Notes: generated by a model from the sequence alone, not told the origin. A stretch of DNA of 36,470 nucleotides from an uncultured Clostridia bacterium (GCA_934182465.1 CAKPRG010000011.1:1-36470), one strand, 5' to 3'. Shown: positions 16,550 through 25,723, counted from the stretch's first letter. Numbers and translations: made by a program.

Positions 16550-17593
16550 ATGGAAACATCTGAAAATAATATCAGATTTAGCGTTATTATGTGTGCATTA
16601 AATCTAGAAAAAATAATCAATACAGCAATTGATAGTGTATTAGAGCAAAATTTTAAAAACTTTGAATTAATTCTTGTTAATGATGGTTCAACAGATAAAA
16701 CTTTAAATGTATTAAAAAAATATGAAAGAAAAGATAATAGAGTAAGAGTTATAAATAATGAAAAAAATATTGGATTAAGTGCATCAAGAAACAAAGCCAT
16801 AGCACAAGCAAAAGGTGAATATATAGTTCATCTAGATGGAGATGACACTTTATACAATAGAGATACTTTAAAAAGAATAGATGAAACAATAGGAAATGAA
16901 GATGTAGATATTACATACTTTGGAGTTCAATATGTTGGAGGTTCAAATAAAGCTTATTTACCAAATGCTCAAAACTCAACAAAAGAAGCTAGAATAGTAT
17001 GTGATATGCACTTTGCAGTAGCAAGTAAAGTTTGGAGAAGAAAATTCTTAGAAGAAAACGATATAACATTTATCGAAGGAATGTATTATGAAGACATGGT
17101 ATATTCAATAAAATCTGCAATAAAAGCAAACAAATTAAAATATGGTTCTTTCCCAATATATATTTATTATAGAAACAGAGAAGGAAGCATAATGGCTACA
17201 CCAAACATAAAAAGATGTAAAGATATGTACAAAATGTTATATTATTTAATGGAACTTTACGAAGAAACACCAGTTGAATTACAACCATATTTGTTAAGTT
17301 TCATTAAAAACGAAACTTTTGGAGTGCCAGTACGTGTTGATGGAATACTAAAATCATTAAAAGATAAAAGTTATACACCAGTATTTCCAAAAAGAAATTA
17401 TGTTTATTTAGGTGATGAACCTACTGTAGTAAATGGAGAAATGCCTGCAGGAGCACCAAAAGTTATACAAATTCCAATTGTTGCAAATGGAAATCAAAGT
17501 AGTTTTAAAGTAGAAGAACCAAAAGAGCAAATTGCAGCTAAAAATATAACAGAAACAGAAGGATTTAAAACAATAAAATTTGACAATAAATAA
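16550..17593 (+). CDS. Family 2 glycosyltransferase with unusual C-terminal tail
   Basis: A 347-residue protein with AGGAGG before the ATG. The GT-A fold of GT2 covers about 8-230: FSVIMCALN, LVNDGSTDKT (nucleotide-binding Asp), NIGLSASRNKAI, and the metal-binding VHLDGDDTL (DxD-type) near residue 92. The YYEDM motif, commonly placed near the catalytic base in this group, is also present. The last 60 residues or so (from about 285) are Pro/Glu/Lys-rich and predicted disordered, which is odd for such enzymes. Sugar donor and acceptor are unknown; a role in surface glycan synthesis is likely. It is co-transcribed with sua5, a pairing without obvious functional link. It ends at a terminator. Confidence 0.88.
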   Translation: METSENNIRFSVIMCALNLEKIINTAIDSVLEQNFKNFELILVNDGSTDKTLNVLKKYERKDNRVRVINNEKNIGLSASRNKAIAQAKGEYIVHLDGDDTLYNRDTLKRIDETIGNEDVDITYFGVQYVGGSNKAYLPNAQNSTKEARIVCDMHFAVASKVWRRKFLEENDITFIEGMYYEDMVYSIKSAIKANKLKYGSFPIYIYYRNREGSIMATPNIKRCKDMYKMLYYLMELYEETPVELQPYLLSFIKNETFGVPVRVDGILKSLKDKSYTPVFPKRNYVYLGDEPTVVNGEMPAGAPKVIQIPIVANGNQSSFKVEEPKEQIAAKNITETEGFKTIKFDNK

Positions 17594-17600
17594 TAATTTT

Positions 17601-17631
17601 AAATTGCATTTCAAATAGAAATGCAATTTTT
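17601..17631 (+). terminator. Terminator after the first GT2 gene
   Basis: AAATTGCATTTC (17601-17612) pairs perfectly with GAAATGCAATTT (17618-17629), with TT after it. Confidence 0.88.
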
Positions 17632-17772
17632 CGTAAAAGAATTTTTATAAAGAACAATATTTTATATTATATTAAAGATTTAATGAAAGTTGTATAATGT
17701 AAATAATTTATTTAGAAGTTTATTTAAAAATTTGTAATAGTAAAGTTTTTAAATAAGAAAGGAAAATCTTTA

Positions 17773-18399
17773 ATGAACTCAAAAATATATTTAGTTAGAC
17801 ATACAAGAACAATAGGAAATGATGAACATAGATTGACTGGTAGAGAAGACTATGAAATAACTTTAGAAGGAAAAAAATATATTGATTTATTAACTAAAAA
17901 ATTAGAAAATATCAAATTTGATTCTGCCTATGCAAGTACATCAAAAAGAACAAGTAAAACAATTCAAAAATTGGCAGATTTGAATAATATACAAATCACT
18001 GAATATGAAGATTTATGTGAAATGTATTTTGGAATATATGATGGAATGAAATGGTCTGATGTTGACAAAATAAATCCAACAATAAGTAAATTACATAAAA
18101 AAACAAATGAAATTATAGAAATTCCAAACCAAGAGACAACAGCTGAGGTTGCAAATAGAATGAATAAAATAATGCTAAAAATAGCAAAGGAAAACTTAAA
18201 TAAAACAGTTTTAATATGTTCTCATGGTGTTGCAATAGAAGCTTTTTTACGAAGTATTACAGGAATAAAATTTACTGAAAAAAGGGAAGAATACAGTCAA
18301 AAAAATACTTCTATAAATATTTTAAATTTTGACAATGAAAAAAACAGTTTTAAAATAGATTTGTTAAATGATATAAGTCATATTGAAAATGTTAAATAA
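17773..18399 (+). CDS. Histidine phosphatase (phosphoglycerate-mutase-like)
   Basis: A 208-residue protein. The phosphohistidine motif is LVRHTRT (His10; RHT in place of the commoner RHG). The supporting motifs are STSKRTSKT (the second Arg pocket), Glu83 in LCEMYFGIYDG, and His151 in ICSHGVAIEAF. This is the CobC/PhoE-like branch, which dephosphorylates various small phosphate esters; the substrate cannot be told. AAAGGAAAA lies upstream with 9-base spacing. It begins a run that continues 32 bases later with a glycosyltransferase and then pth and rng. Confidence 0.88.
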   Translation: MNSKIYLVRHTRTIGNDEHRLTGREDYEITLEGKKYIDLLTKKLENIKFDSAYASTSKRTSKTIQKLADLNNIQITEYEDLCEMYFGIYDGMKWSDVDKINPTISKLHKKTNEIIEIPNQETTAEVANRMNKIMLKIAKENLNKTVLICSHGVAIEAFLRSITGIKFTEKREEYSQKNTSINILNFDNEKNSFKIDLLNDISHIENVK

Positions 18400-18431
18400 T
18401 ATATTTGAAAATAAGAAAGGAAAAATTTTTT

Positions 18432-19448
18432 ATGGAAAAGGATTTAATTTCTATAATAATACCAGTATATAATGTCGAAAAATACTTAAAAGAATGTGTC
18501 GATAGTGTAAGAAAGCAAACATATAAAAACTTAGAAATCATACTTATAGATGATGGAAGTAAAGATAATTCTGGAAAATTGTGTGATGAATTAGCAAAAG
18601 AAGATAATCGAATAAAAGTAGTACATAAAGAAAATGGTGGTTTATCTGATGCAAGGAATGTAGGAATTGAAAACGCTACAGGAGAATATATTCAATTTAT
18701 TGATAGTGATGATTTTGTTGAAAAAAATATGATAGAAATTTTACATAATGACATTTGCCAAGAAAAAGCTGATGTTTCAATGTGTTCACTTTATCTATAT
18801 AAAGATGGAGAAAAAACAACAGATGCAAGTTATAAAAAAGAAATTTTTAATAAAGAACAAGTTTTAAAAGAAATTCTATTAGATGAAAGAGTTCGTTCTT
18901 ATGCTTGGAATAAAATGTTTAAAAAATCATTATTTGAAAGTATTAGATTTCCAAAAGGAAAAGTTTTTGAAGACATTTATACAATGTCACCAATTTTTCA
19001 AAAAGCAAATAAAATTGTTTTTAATGACATTCCTTTATATTATTATAGACAAAGAGAAGGAAGTATATTGCATAATCAAACTAATGAATTAAGATTAGAA
19101 TATATTAAAGCAGCAATGTTTGTAAATAAAGATATCGAAAAAAATTTTCCAAACTTGAAAGATTTTTGTGCATATAATATTGCACATATTACTATAAAAA
19201 CATATAATGATATTGGTTTCTTTGGAATGTTTGAGTTAATGGAAGAAGAAATGGTAATTAATTTGTATGAAGAAACTAAAAAAATTTTTGAAAATAAAGA
19301 ATTAGAAGCTTTTATTGTTAATAATAGCAATAATGTAAAAAAACTACACTATTATTATATGCTTACAGATTTAAATTTATATGTAAAAAATAATAGAAGT
19401 TTGCCAGTTATATATAAAGAATATAGCAATTTATTATTGACAAATTAG
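18432..19448 (+). CDS. Family 2 glycosyltransferase (EpsJ-like)
   Basis: A 338-residue protein. I start at the ATG at 18432, which follows AGAAAGGA; an upstream in-frame TTG at 18405 lies before that site. GT-A motifs: ISIIIPVYNVEKYLKECVDS, ILIDDGSKDNSG, HKENGGLSDARN and the DxD element FIDSDDFVE (about 90-98). VFEDIYTMSP near 176 is the usual acidic catalytic region, and YYYRQREGSI follows. The C-terminal third is helical and lacks membrane segments. It probably adds a sugar to a surface polysaccharide on the cytoplasmic face. The pth gene begins 12 bases downstream. Confidence 0.9.
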   Translation: MEKDLISIIIPVYNVEKYLKECVDSVRKQTYKNLEIILIDDGSKDNSGKLCDELAKEDNRIKVVHKENGGLSDARNVGIENATGEYIQFIDSDDFVEKNMIEILHNDICQEKADVSMCSLYLYKDGEKTTDASYKKEIFNKEQVLKEILLDERVRSYAWNKMFKKSLFESIRFPKGKVFEDIYTMSPIFQKANKIVFNDIPLYYYRQREGSILHNQTNELRLEYIKAAMFVNKDIEKNFPNLKDFCAYNIAHITIKTYNDIGFFGMFELMEEEMVINLYEETKKIFENKELEAFIVNNSNNVKKLHYYYMLTDLNLYVKNNRSLPVIYKEYSNLLLTN

Positions 19449-19460
19449 GAGAATATAAAA

Positions 19461-20024
19461 ATGAAATTAATAGTTGGATTAGGAAATCCAGAAAACGAGG
19501 AAAATTTTGCTAATACAAGACATAATATGGGATTTAATGTAATTAATTTATTAGCAAAAAAATATAATATAGATATTTTAAGAACAAAATTTAATGGATT
19601 ATATGGAAGTGGGATTATAGAAAACGAAAAAGTAATATTATTAAAACCACAAACATATATGAATTTAAGTGGAGAATCTATAATTGAATTTATGAAATTT
19701 TATAAAATATCAGAAAAAGATTTAATTGTAATATATGATGATATAGATATAGAACCTGGTAAAATTAGAATAAAAAGGAATGGTTCAGCTAGTACACATA
19801 ATGGAATGAAATCAATTGTGTATTGCTTAAAAACAGAAAATTTTGAGCGTATAAGAGTTGGAATAGGAAAACCACAAGATGGAACAGATCTTATAGCACA
19901 TGTAATTGGACAAATTTCAGAAGAAGATAAAAAACTTCTAGAAGAAGGTACAAAACAAGCAGAACAAGCAGTAGAGACTATACTAAAAGATGGTATAGAA
20001 AAAGCAATGAATTTATATAATTAA
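19461..20024 (+). CDS. pth: Peptidyl-tRNA hydrolase
   Basis: A 187-residue protein, full length for bacterial Pth. Catalytic and binding residues are present: Asn9 in VGLGNP, His21 in NTRHNMGF, Asp94 in VIYDDIDIEPG, and Asn115 in STHNGMKSI (the usual GGHNG loop reads STHNG). The PQTYMNLSG motif is intact at 64-72. It frees tRNA from peptidyl-tRNA dropped by ribosomes. It sits 12 bases after the glycosyltransferase and 8 bases before the RNase G gene, in a tight operon. Confidence 0.97.
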   Translation: MKLIVGLGNPENEENFANTRHNMGFNVINLLAKKYNIDILRTKFNGLYGSGIIENEKVILLKPQTYMNLSGESIIEFMKFYKISEKDLIVIYDDIDIEPGKIRIKRNGSASTHNGMKSIVYCLKTENFERIRVGIGKPQDGTDLIAHVIGQISEEDKKLLEEGTKQAEQAVETILKDGIEKAMNLYN

Positions 20025-20032
20025 GAGGAAAT

Positions 20033-21214
20033 ATGAAAGAGATTATTATTTACGAAGAAAATGAAAACAAAACAATAATGTATTTAGAAAATCAAAATAT
20101 TTTAGAAAAATATGAAGAAAATGAAAACAATAGAACTATAGAAGGAAATATCTATATAGGAAAAGTTCAAAATATTTTGTCTGGGCTACAAGCAGCTTTC
20201 GTAGATTTAGGAAATGGAAAAAATGCTTTTATACATTTAAAAGATATATTGCCAAAAAGAAATATAGTAGAAGAACCTAGATTAGATGAAGCAGAGAAAA
20301 ATTTAAAGATTAAAGATTATGTAAAAACAGGAATGCCAATTATAGTAGAGGTAAAAAGAGATGAAACATCTAATAAAGGAGCAAGAGTTTCTACACATAT
20401 AAGCTTAAAAGGTAGATTTATAGTATATATGCCAAATGCTACTTTTGTAACAGTTTCACAAAAAATTACAGATAAAACAAAAAGAGAAGAATTAGTGGAT
20501 ATTACTAAAAAATATTTACCAGAAAACACAGGTGCTATTATTAGAACTGTTAGTGAAAGTGCAACAGAAGAACAAATAAAAGAAGACATACAAAAACAGG
20601 TTGAAAAATGGGAAAAAATTAAAAAGATGGAAGTGGAAACATATCCAAAAGAAATTTTTAATGCTGGAGGAATAATTAAAAAAATAATTATAGACTTAGC
20701 AGATAACAAACTAGATAGAATTGTTGTAAATACTGAAGCAATGAAAAACAAAGTAAATGAAATATTAGAAGAAATTGACAAAAAAATAGAAGTGTTCTAT
20801 ACAGAAGAAAATGTTTTAGATTGGTACAATATTAGAAAAGAATTACAAGGTGCTTCAAATAGAAAAGTATGGCTAAAAAATGGTGGATTTATTACAATTG
20901 ACAAAACAGAAGCTTTAACTGCTGTAGATGTTAATTCTGGTAAATTTGTTGGAAAAAATAATTTAGAAGAAACAATTTTTCAAGTAAATGAACAAGCTGC
21001 AAATGAGATTGCAAAACAAATTAGACTTAGAGACATTGGTGGAATTATATTAATTGATTTTATAGATATGTATACAGATGAGCACAAAAAGAAAATTATT
21101 GATATAATGAAAGAAAAAACAAAAGCAGATAGAAGTAGAGTTCAAATAGAAGAATTTACAAAATTAAATTTGTTGGAATTAACAAGAAAACATATTTGTA
21201 GCAATTACAAATAA
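20033..21214 (+). CDS. rng: Ribonuclease G/E, short form
   Basis: A 393-residue protein. The S1-type RNA-binding domain lies within about 35-125 (IYIGKVQNILSGLQAAFVDLG). The catalytic DNase-I-like core has Asp299 in TAVDVNSGKF and Asp342 in LIDFIDMY. The protein ends right after LLELTRKHICS, where full-length RNase E/G continues into the CPxC zinc-link and small domain (E. coli Rng is about 489 residues). The downstream 140 bases show no remnant of that part. RNase G/E cleaves single-stranded AU-rich RNA and processes rRNA and mRNA. Quaternary structure may differ without the zinc-link. AGAGGAAAT precedes the ATG. Confidence 0.92.
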   Translation: MKEIIIYEENENKTIMYLENQNILEKYEENENNRTIEGNIYIGKVQNILSGLQAAFVDLGNGKNAFIHLKDILPKRNIVEEPRLDEAEKNLKIKDYVKTGMPIIVEVKRDETSNKGARVSTHISLKGRFIVYMPNATFVTVSQKITDKTKREELVDITKKYLPENTGAIIRTVSESATEEQIKEDIQKQVEKWEKIKKMEVETYPKEIFNAGGIIKKIIIDLADNKLDRIVVNTEAMKNKVNEILEEIDKKIEVFYTEENVLDWYNIRKELQGASNRKVWLKNGGFITIDKTEALTAVDVNSGKFVGKNNLEETIFQVNEQAANEIAKQIRLRDIGGIILIDFIDMYTDEHKKKIIDIMKEKTKADRSRVQIEEFTKLNLLELTRKHICSNYK

Positions 21215-21359
21215 AATAGTTCAAGTAAAATATAGACTATAAACAATTTATAGAAAAATCTTTTGAGGAAGGAGAAATTTATATAACTTATATAAAGAAT
21301 TTATTAAAATTTTATCATATAAATAGAAAATGTGTATGGTTATATAAATTAATTAAGCA

Positions 21360-21599
21360 ATGAATATTTTATCATATATAATAGCATTTGCTATTTTAGT
21401 ATTTATATTGAAAATAATAGCTCTACCATTTAAAATTGCAATTAAATTTATTATTAATTCAATTGTAGGTGGAATAGTTTTAGCAATATGCGCATTCTTC
21501 GGAATTGGAATAATATTAAATTGGTGGATGATTGTACTAACTGGATTATTTGGAATACCTGGTTTTGCAATAGCAGTATTATTAACAATGTTTATATAA
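21360..21599 (+). CDS. BofA-like pro-sigma-K processing inhibitor family protein
   Basis: A 79-residue, almost entirely hydrophobic protein with three likely helices (about 4-24, 33-52, 55-79). The C-terminal GLFGIPGFAIAVLLTMFI matches the hallmark GLLGVPGVALLVLI-type ending of BofA (PF07441), a membrane protein that holds the sigma-K protease inactive during sporulation. An in-frame TAA lies just upstream, so ATG 21360 is the first possible start, yet it has no clear ribosome site; the GGAAGGAG at 21269-21276 is too far away. The presence of spo0A in this window supports a sporulation role. Confidence 0.75.
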   Translation: MNILSYIIAFAILVFILKIIALPFKIAIKFIINSIVGGIVLAICAFFGIGIILNWWMIVLTGLFGIPGFAIAVLLTMFI

Positions 21600-21726
21600 T
21601 GAAGTTAATATACAAATGATTATAAATATATAACTAGTATAAATTTAGTTTTATATTAAAAATTTCTAATGAAAATATAAAAAATAAAATTTAGTTTTAT
21701 AATATAAATAATAAATGGAGTAAAAA

Positions 21727-23034
21727 ATGAAAGTAGGATTTATATCTTTAGGTTGTAGTAAAAATTTAATAGATACAGAAATGTGTATTGGAATATTCAA
21801 AAAAGAAAAAATGGAAATAGTAAATAATCCAGAAGAGGCTGATATTATAGTAATAAATACTTGTGGATTTATAAGTTCTGCAAAAGAAGAGGCAATTAAT
21901 ACAATTCTTGAAATGGCAAATTATAAAGAAAATGGAAATTGCAAGTATTTAATAGTAATGGGATGTTTAGTAAAAAGATATAAAAAAGAATTAGAAAAAT
22001 CATTGCCAGAAGTAGATTTGTTTTTAAGTATAGATGAATATGATAATCTATGGGAAAAAGTAGCAAATTTAATAGGTGCTGAAGCAAAATCTAAAAATAC
22101 TTTAGATTATATGGATAGAGTTGTTTCAACAGGAAATACAACTGCATATTTAAAAATAGCAGAAGGATGTGATAATAGATGTACATATTGTGCAATTCCA
22201 GCTATTAGAGGACCTTACATAAGTAGAAAATTTGAAGACATAATAGAAGAGGCAAAAAAGCTGGCAGATTCAGGAATAAAAGAAATAATAGTTATTGCAC
22301 AAGATACAACAAAATATGGAATTGATTTGTATGGAAAACCTAGACTTGCAGAATTATTACAAGAATTATGCAAAATAGAAGGTTTTAAATGGATTAGATT
22401 TTTATATGCTTATCCAGAAAGTATAACAGATGAATTAATAAAAGTTGTAAAAGAAAATGAAAAAATTTGTAAATATTTTGATATACCATTGCAACACTTT
22501 TCAGATTCTGTATTAAAAAGAATGAATAGAAAAAGTGATAGTAAAAGTATAGAAAATTTAATTAATAAAATTAGAAAAGAAATACCAAATGTTATTTTAA
22601 GAACAACAATGATAGTAGGATTTCCAGGAGAAACAGAAGAAGATTTTATCGAACTATATGAATTTGTAAATAGAGCTAAGTTTGAAAAATTAGGAGCTTT
22701 TAAATATTCAAAAGAAGATGGAACTCCTGCAAGTAGAATAAAAGAACAAATACATCCAAAGACAAAGCAAGCAAGATACAATAAACTAATGGAATTAGAA
22801 AACAAAATAGCAACAATAAAATTAGAAGAAAAAATTGGGAATATATATGAAGCTTTAATTGAAGGAAAAACAGAAGATGGAGAGTATTATATAGGTAGAA
22901 GCTATATGGATATTCCAGATGAAGATGGTGTGATTTTTGTAAAATCTAAAGAAAATATAGAAATTGGTAATTGGATAAATTGTAAAATTACAGATGTAGC
23001 TCAATATGATTTAATTGGTGAAAAAATTAATTAG
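21727..23034 (+). CDS. rimO: Ribosomal protein S12 methylthiotransferase
   Basis: A 435-residue protein. The N-terminal UPF0004 domain holds three cluster cysteines (Cys10, Cys46, Cys80). The radical-SAM motif is EGCDNRCTYCAIPAIRG (Cys148, Cys152, Cys155). A TRAM domain covers about 370-435. The opening GFISLGCSKNLIDTE and the AIPAIRGPYISR stretch favour RimO (methylthiolation of Asp in S12) over MiaB (tRNA ms2i6A). A weak ribosome site (ATGGAG) precedes the start. The upstream 127-base gap contains a 15-bp direct repeat, AAATTTAGTTTTATA (21641 and 21687). The amidase gene follows after 9 bases. Confidence 0.93.
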   Translation: MKVGFISLGCSKNLIDTEMCIGIFKKEKMEIVNNPEEADIIVINTCGFISSAKEEAINTILEMANYKENGNCKYLIVMGCLVKRYKKELEKSLPEVDLFLSIDEYDNLWEKVANLIGAEAKSKNTLDYMDRVVSTGNTTAYLKIAEGCDNRCTYCAIPAIRGPYISRKFEDIIEEAKKLADSGIKEIIVIAQDTTKYGIDLYGKPRLAELLQELCKIEGFKWIRFLYAYPESITDELIKVVKENEKICKYFDIPLQHFSDSVLKRMNRKSDSKSIENLINKIRKEIPNVILRTTMIVGFPGETEEDFIELYEFVNRAKFEKLGAFKYSKEDGTPASRIKEQIHPKTKQARYNKLMELENKIATIKLEEKIGNIYEALIEGKTEDGEYYIGRSYMDIPDEDGVIFVKSKENIEIGNWINCKITDVAQYDLIGEKIN

Positions 23035-23043
23035 GAAAGGCTG

Positions 23044-24429
23044 ATGAAGATGCCGAAGAAACAAATGAATGGAAAAATAAATGTATTAAGTAAATTAAAA
23101 AATAGATATTTTAGAAGAAGACTTTGTTTTATAGTTATTTTTGTAATAATATTAATTTTAGTCATTGATTCTTCAATAAAATTTGCAAATAAAATGAAGA
23201 TAGAAAATCAAAGAAGAGAATATGAAACTAAAATATTTGGAGAATTACAGGAAAAAACAGCGCAAGTTACTGAATTTTATACATACGGTACACATTTTCA
23301 AATTTCTGGAACAGTTGATTCAATTGAAAAAGATAATTTTGAAAATGCAAAATTGGTGCTTGTAAGTGATTCATCAGAACAAGAATTTTCAATTTCAGGA
23401 AGCATTGAAGATAATAAATTAGTATTTTCATCAGTTGGAAATATTAATAGTGGCATAGGATTAGATGATTTATCAACTGGAAATTATTATTTAAAATTAA
23501 GAGTAAAAGCAAATAATAGTACATCAGCTAAATATTATACATTTTCAAATAATAGTACATATCCAAATATAGAATATTATACTGCTACAAGAAATGGAAA
23601 AAACAATAAAGTAAATATAAATTTTTCTGAATATGAAACGATTGACAATAAAAAATTAAGTTGTTTAAATTTTAAAATTGAAGAAAGTTCTTTACCAGAT
23701 GATGTATATGATATTGTTATTGATGCTGGTAAAGGTGGAAAAGATGTTGGTGCAAAAGCAGGTGGATATGAAGAAAAAAATATAAATTTAGATTGTAGTA
23801 AACTTTTAAAAACAGAACTAGAACAAAGAGGATATAAAGTAAAATTAACAAGAGATGATGAAAATACAGCTAGTTTTACTGCAACTAATATGTATGATAA
23901 AAATGGTAGAATAGATATTGCTTGTAGTTCAAAAGCTAAACTTATGATATCTTTGCACATGAATGATGGTTCTAGTAAATTATCTGGTTTAGAAATATAT
24001 GCACCATGCAAAAGTGATCTAACACTTGCAAGAAAAATGGCAAATACAATAATAGATCAAACTTTTATGGAATATTCAAATAATACTAGTTTTAAAGAAA
24101 CAGATGGAGTATATGTAAAAAATTATACAAAATCTATGATAAAAGATTTAGAAGAAACAGCTAAAAAGAAAAAATTTGATATGTATAACGTAACAGAAGA
24201 TACACCTTATTTATATACAATTAGAGAAGTTGGTGGAATTGCTACAGGGGCTTATGTAGACGGAAGAAATACAGCTTATGGAAAAAACGAATATTATAAT
24301 TCAAATCAAGGAATTGAATGTTATCAAATAGAGATGGGATACATGAATTCTGATTTACAAAAAGTTATTGAAGAAGAGGAAGATATAGCTTATGCAATTT
24401 CAGAAGCAATTGCTGAGGTTTGGAGATAG
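23044..24429 (+). CDS. Amidase_3-fold protein with altered zinc site
   Basis: A 461-residue protein; an alternative ATG at 23050 is also well placed. One membrane segment (about 27-43) anchors an outside region. Residues 75-190 look like a beta-rich domain. From 223 to 461 is an N-acetylmuramoyl-L-alanine amidase (Amidase_3) fold: IVIDAGKGGKDVGA, EEKNINL (Glu244), LMISLHMNDG (His305) and YQIEMGYMNS (catalytic Glu430). In this family the first motif is DPGHGG, with His binding zinc. Here it reads DAGKGG, with Lys230 at that position. The other residues are kept. It may be inactive, use another metal mode, or act as a regulator or binder of peptidoglycan. It is in one operon with rimO and ends at a terminator. 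Confidence 0.88.
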   Translation: MKMPKKQMNGKINVLSKLKNRYFRRRLCFIVIFVIILILVIDSSIKFANKMKIENQRREYETKIFGELQEKTAQVTEFYTYGTHFQISGTVDSIEKDNFENAKLVLVSDSSEQEFSISGSIEDNKLVFSSVGNINSGIGLDDLSTGNYYLKLRVKANNSTSAKYYTFSNNSTYPNIEYYTATRNGKNNKVNINFSEYETIDNKKLSCLNFKIEESSLPDDVYDIVIDAGKGGKDVGAKAGGYEEKNINLDCSKLLKTELEQRGYKVKLTRDDENTASFTATNMYDKNGRIDIACSSKAKLMISLHMNDGSSKLSGLEIYAPCKSDLTLARKMANTIIDQTFMEYSNNTSFKETDGVYVKNYTKSMIKDLEETAKKKKFDMYNVTEDTPYLYTIREVGGIATGAYVDGRNTAYGKNEYYNSNQGIECYQIEMGYMNSDLQKVIEEEEDIAYAISEAIAEVWR

Positions 24430-24474
24430 ATGTAGAGTTATAAATCTGTAATTATTTAAAATTTGATATATTTA

Positions 24475-24513
24475 TAAAAAAAGCAATATTTTAGAGCAAA
24501 ATATTGCTTTTTT
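24475..24513 (+). terminator. Terminator after the amidase gene
   Basis: A long stem AAAAAAGCAATATTTT / AAAATATTGCTTTTTT around AGAGC. The T run is part of the 3' arm. Confidence 0.9.
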
Positions 24514-24622
24514 GCTGAAATTATTATATTATATTTCTGTCAATATAAGTAATATTGCAATGTTTAAGGTTTATAGATTTTACCTTTAAAAATCTAAATA
24601 CAAATAACAAGGAAATGATAAT

Positions 24623-25540
24623 ATGGAAAAAACATTTATTTTTGGACACAAAAATCCAGATACAGATTCTATAACTTCAAGTTTAGTAATGGCTAATTTT
24701 GAAGAAAAAATGGGAAACAATGTAGAAGCTTGTAGATTAGGAAAAATAAACAAAGAAACAGAATATGTTTTAAATTATTTAGGAATAGAAGCACCAAAAC
24801 TTATAGAAAAAGTTGAAGATGGTGCAAATGTAATTTTAGTAGATCATAATAGCCCACTTGAATCTATTGAAAATTTAGATAAAGTAAATATTTTAAAAAT
24901 TGTTGATCATCACAAAGTTGCAATTGAAACATCATATCCATTATTTTATAGAGCTGAACCAGTAGGTTGTACAGAAACAATTTTATACAAAATGTACAAA
25001 GAAAATAATATAGAAGTAGATAAAAAAATTGCTACATTAATGATGTCTGCTATTATTTCAGATACTTTATTATTAAAATCTCCAACAACTACAGAAGAAG
25101 ATAAAAAAGCTGTTGCAGAACTTTCAAAAATTGCAGAATTAGATCCAGAAGTTTATGGATTAGATATGCTTAAAGCCGGAACAGATTTAAGTTCTTGCAC
25201 AATAGAAGAAATTTTAAGTGCTGATGCTAAAAAAATAGATTTTAAAGAAGTTAAAACAATAATAGATCAAGTAAATACAGCAAGTATACCTGAAGTTATG
25301 AAAATGCAAAAAGAATTAGAAGAGGGAATCAAAGAAATTATTGAAAAAGAAAACTTAGATTTATTTATGTTAGTAATAACAGATATAGTAAATAGTAATT
25401 CACAAGTAATTGCATTAGGAAAAAACGCAAGCTTAGTAGAAAAAGCTTATGGTGTTAAACTAGAAAACAATACAGCTTTATTAAAAGGTGTTGTTTCTCG
25501 TAAAAAACAAATAGTTCCTATAATGACAGAAAATGCATAG
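24623..25540 (+). CDS. ppaC: Manganese-dependent inorganic pyrophosphatase (family II)
   Basis: A 305-residue protein, normal length. The DHH-family metal residues are present: His9, Asp13 and Asp15 in GHKNPDTDS, Asp74 in LVDHNS, His96/His97 in VDHHK, and Asp147 in IISDTLL. The C-terminal DHHA2 domain ends with the substrate motif SRKKQ (about 291-295). It hydrolyses pyrophosphate to drive biosynthesis. It is a short protein without the CBS insert of regulated clostridial versions. It lies alone between two terminators, with AAGGAA upstream of the ATG. Confidence 0.97.
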   Translation: MEKTFIFGHKNPDTDSITSSLVMANFEEKMGNNVEACRLGKINKETEYVLNYLGIEAPKLIEKVEDGANVILVDHNSPLESIENLDKVNILKIVDHHKVAIETSYPLFYRAEPVGCTETILYKMYKENNIEVDKKIATLMMSAIISDTLLLKSPTTTEEDKKAVAELSKIAELDPEVYGLDMLKAGTDLSSCTIEEILSADAKKIDFKEVKTIIDQVNTASIPEVMKMQKELEEGIKEIIEKENLDLFMLVITDIVNSNSQVIALGKNASLVEKAYGVKLENNTALLKGVVSRKKQIVPIMTENA

Positions 25541-25643
25541 GAAATGAAAAGTTAAATAGATTGCAAAGATTTAATTATTTATCAAGAATTTTGTAAAATT
25601 ATTAATCTATAAAAAAATAAAAAATTGAAAATTTATTTTAATT

Positions 25644-25696
25644 AAAAACTTTATAAATAGTACTTTTGTATTAGTTTGTAAAGTTTTTATTTTTTT
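25644..25696 (+). terminator. Terminator after the pyrophosphatase gene
   Basis: AAAAACTTTA(t)AAA (25644-25657) pairs with TTT(g)TAAAGTTTTT (25675-25688), followed by ATTTTTTT. Confidence 0.75.
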
Positions 25697-25723
25697 GTAT
25701 ATCTATTCAAAATAATAAAAATG

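Noticed and set aside
17670..17700. TATAAT at 17691-17697 as promoter of the histidine phosphatase gene
   Set aside because: The -10 is good but no -35 or extended -10 accompanies it, so it was not listed as a feature.
18473..18479. Second perfect TGTCGAA (0A box)
   Set aside because: It lies within the coding sequence of a glycosyltransferase, not upstream of any gene; probably chance.
20317..20781. 154-codon open frame on the minus strand inside the RNase G gene
   Set aside because: It is the complement of a well-conserved gene. The hydrophobic translation is an artefact of AT-rich codons, and no ribosome site precedes it.
23577..24011. 144-codon minus-strand frame inside the amidase gene
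   Set aside because: Overlaps conserved amidase motifs on the other strand; no ribosome site.
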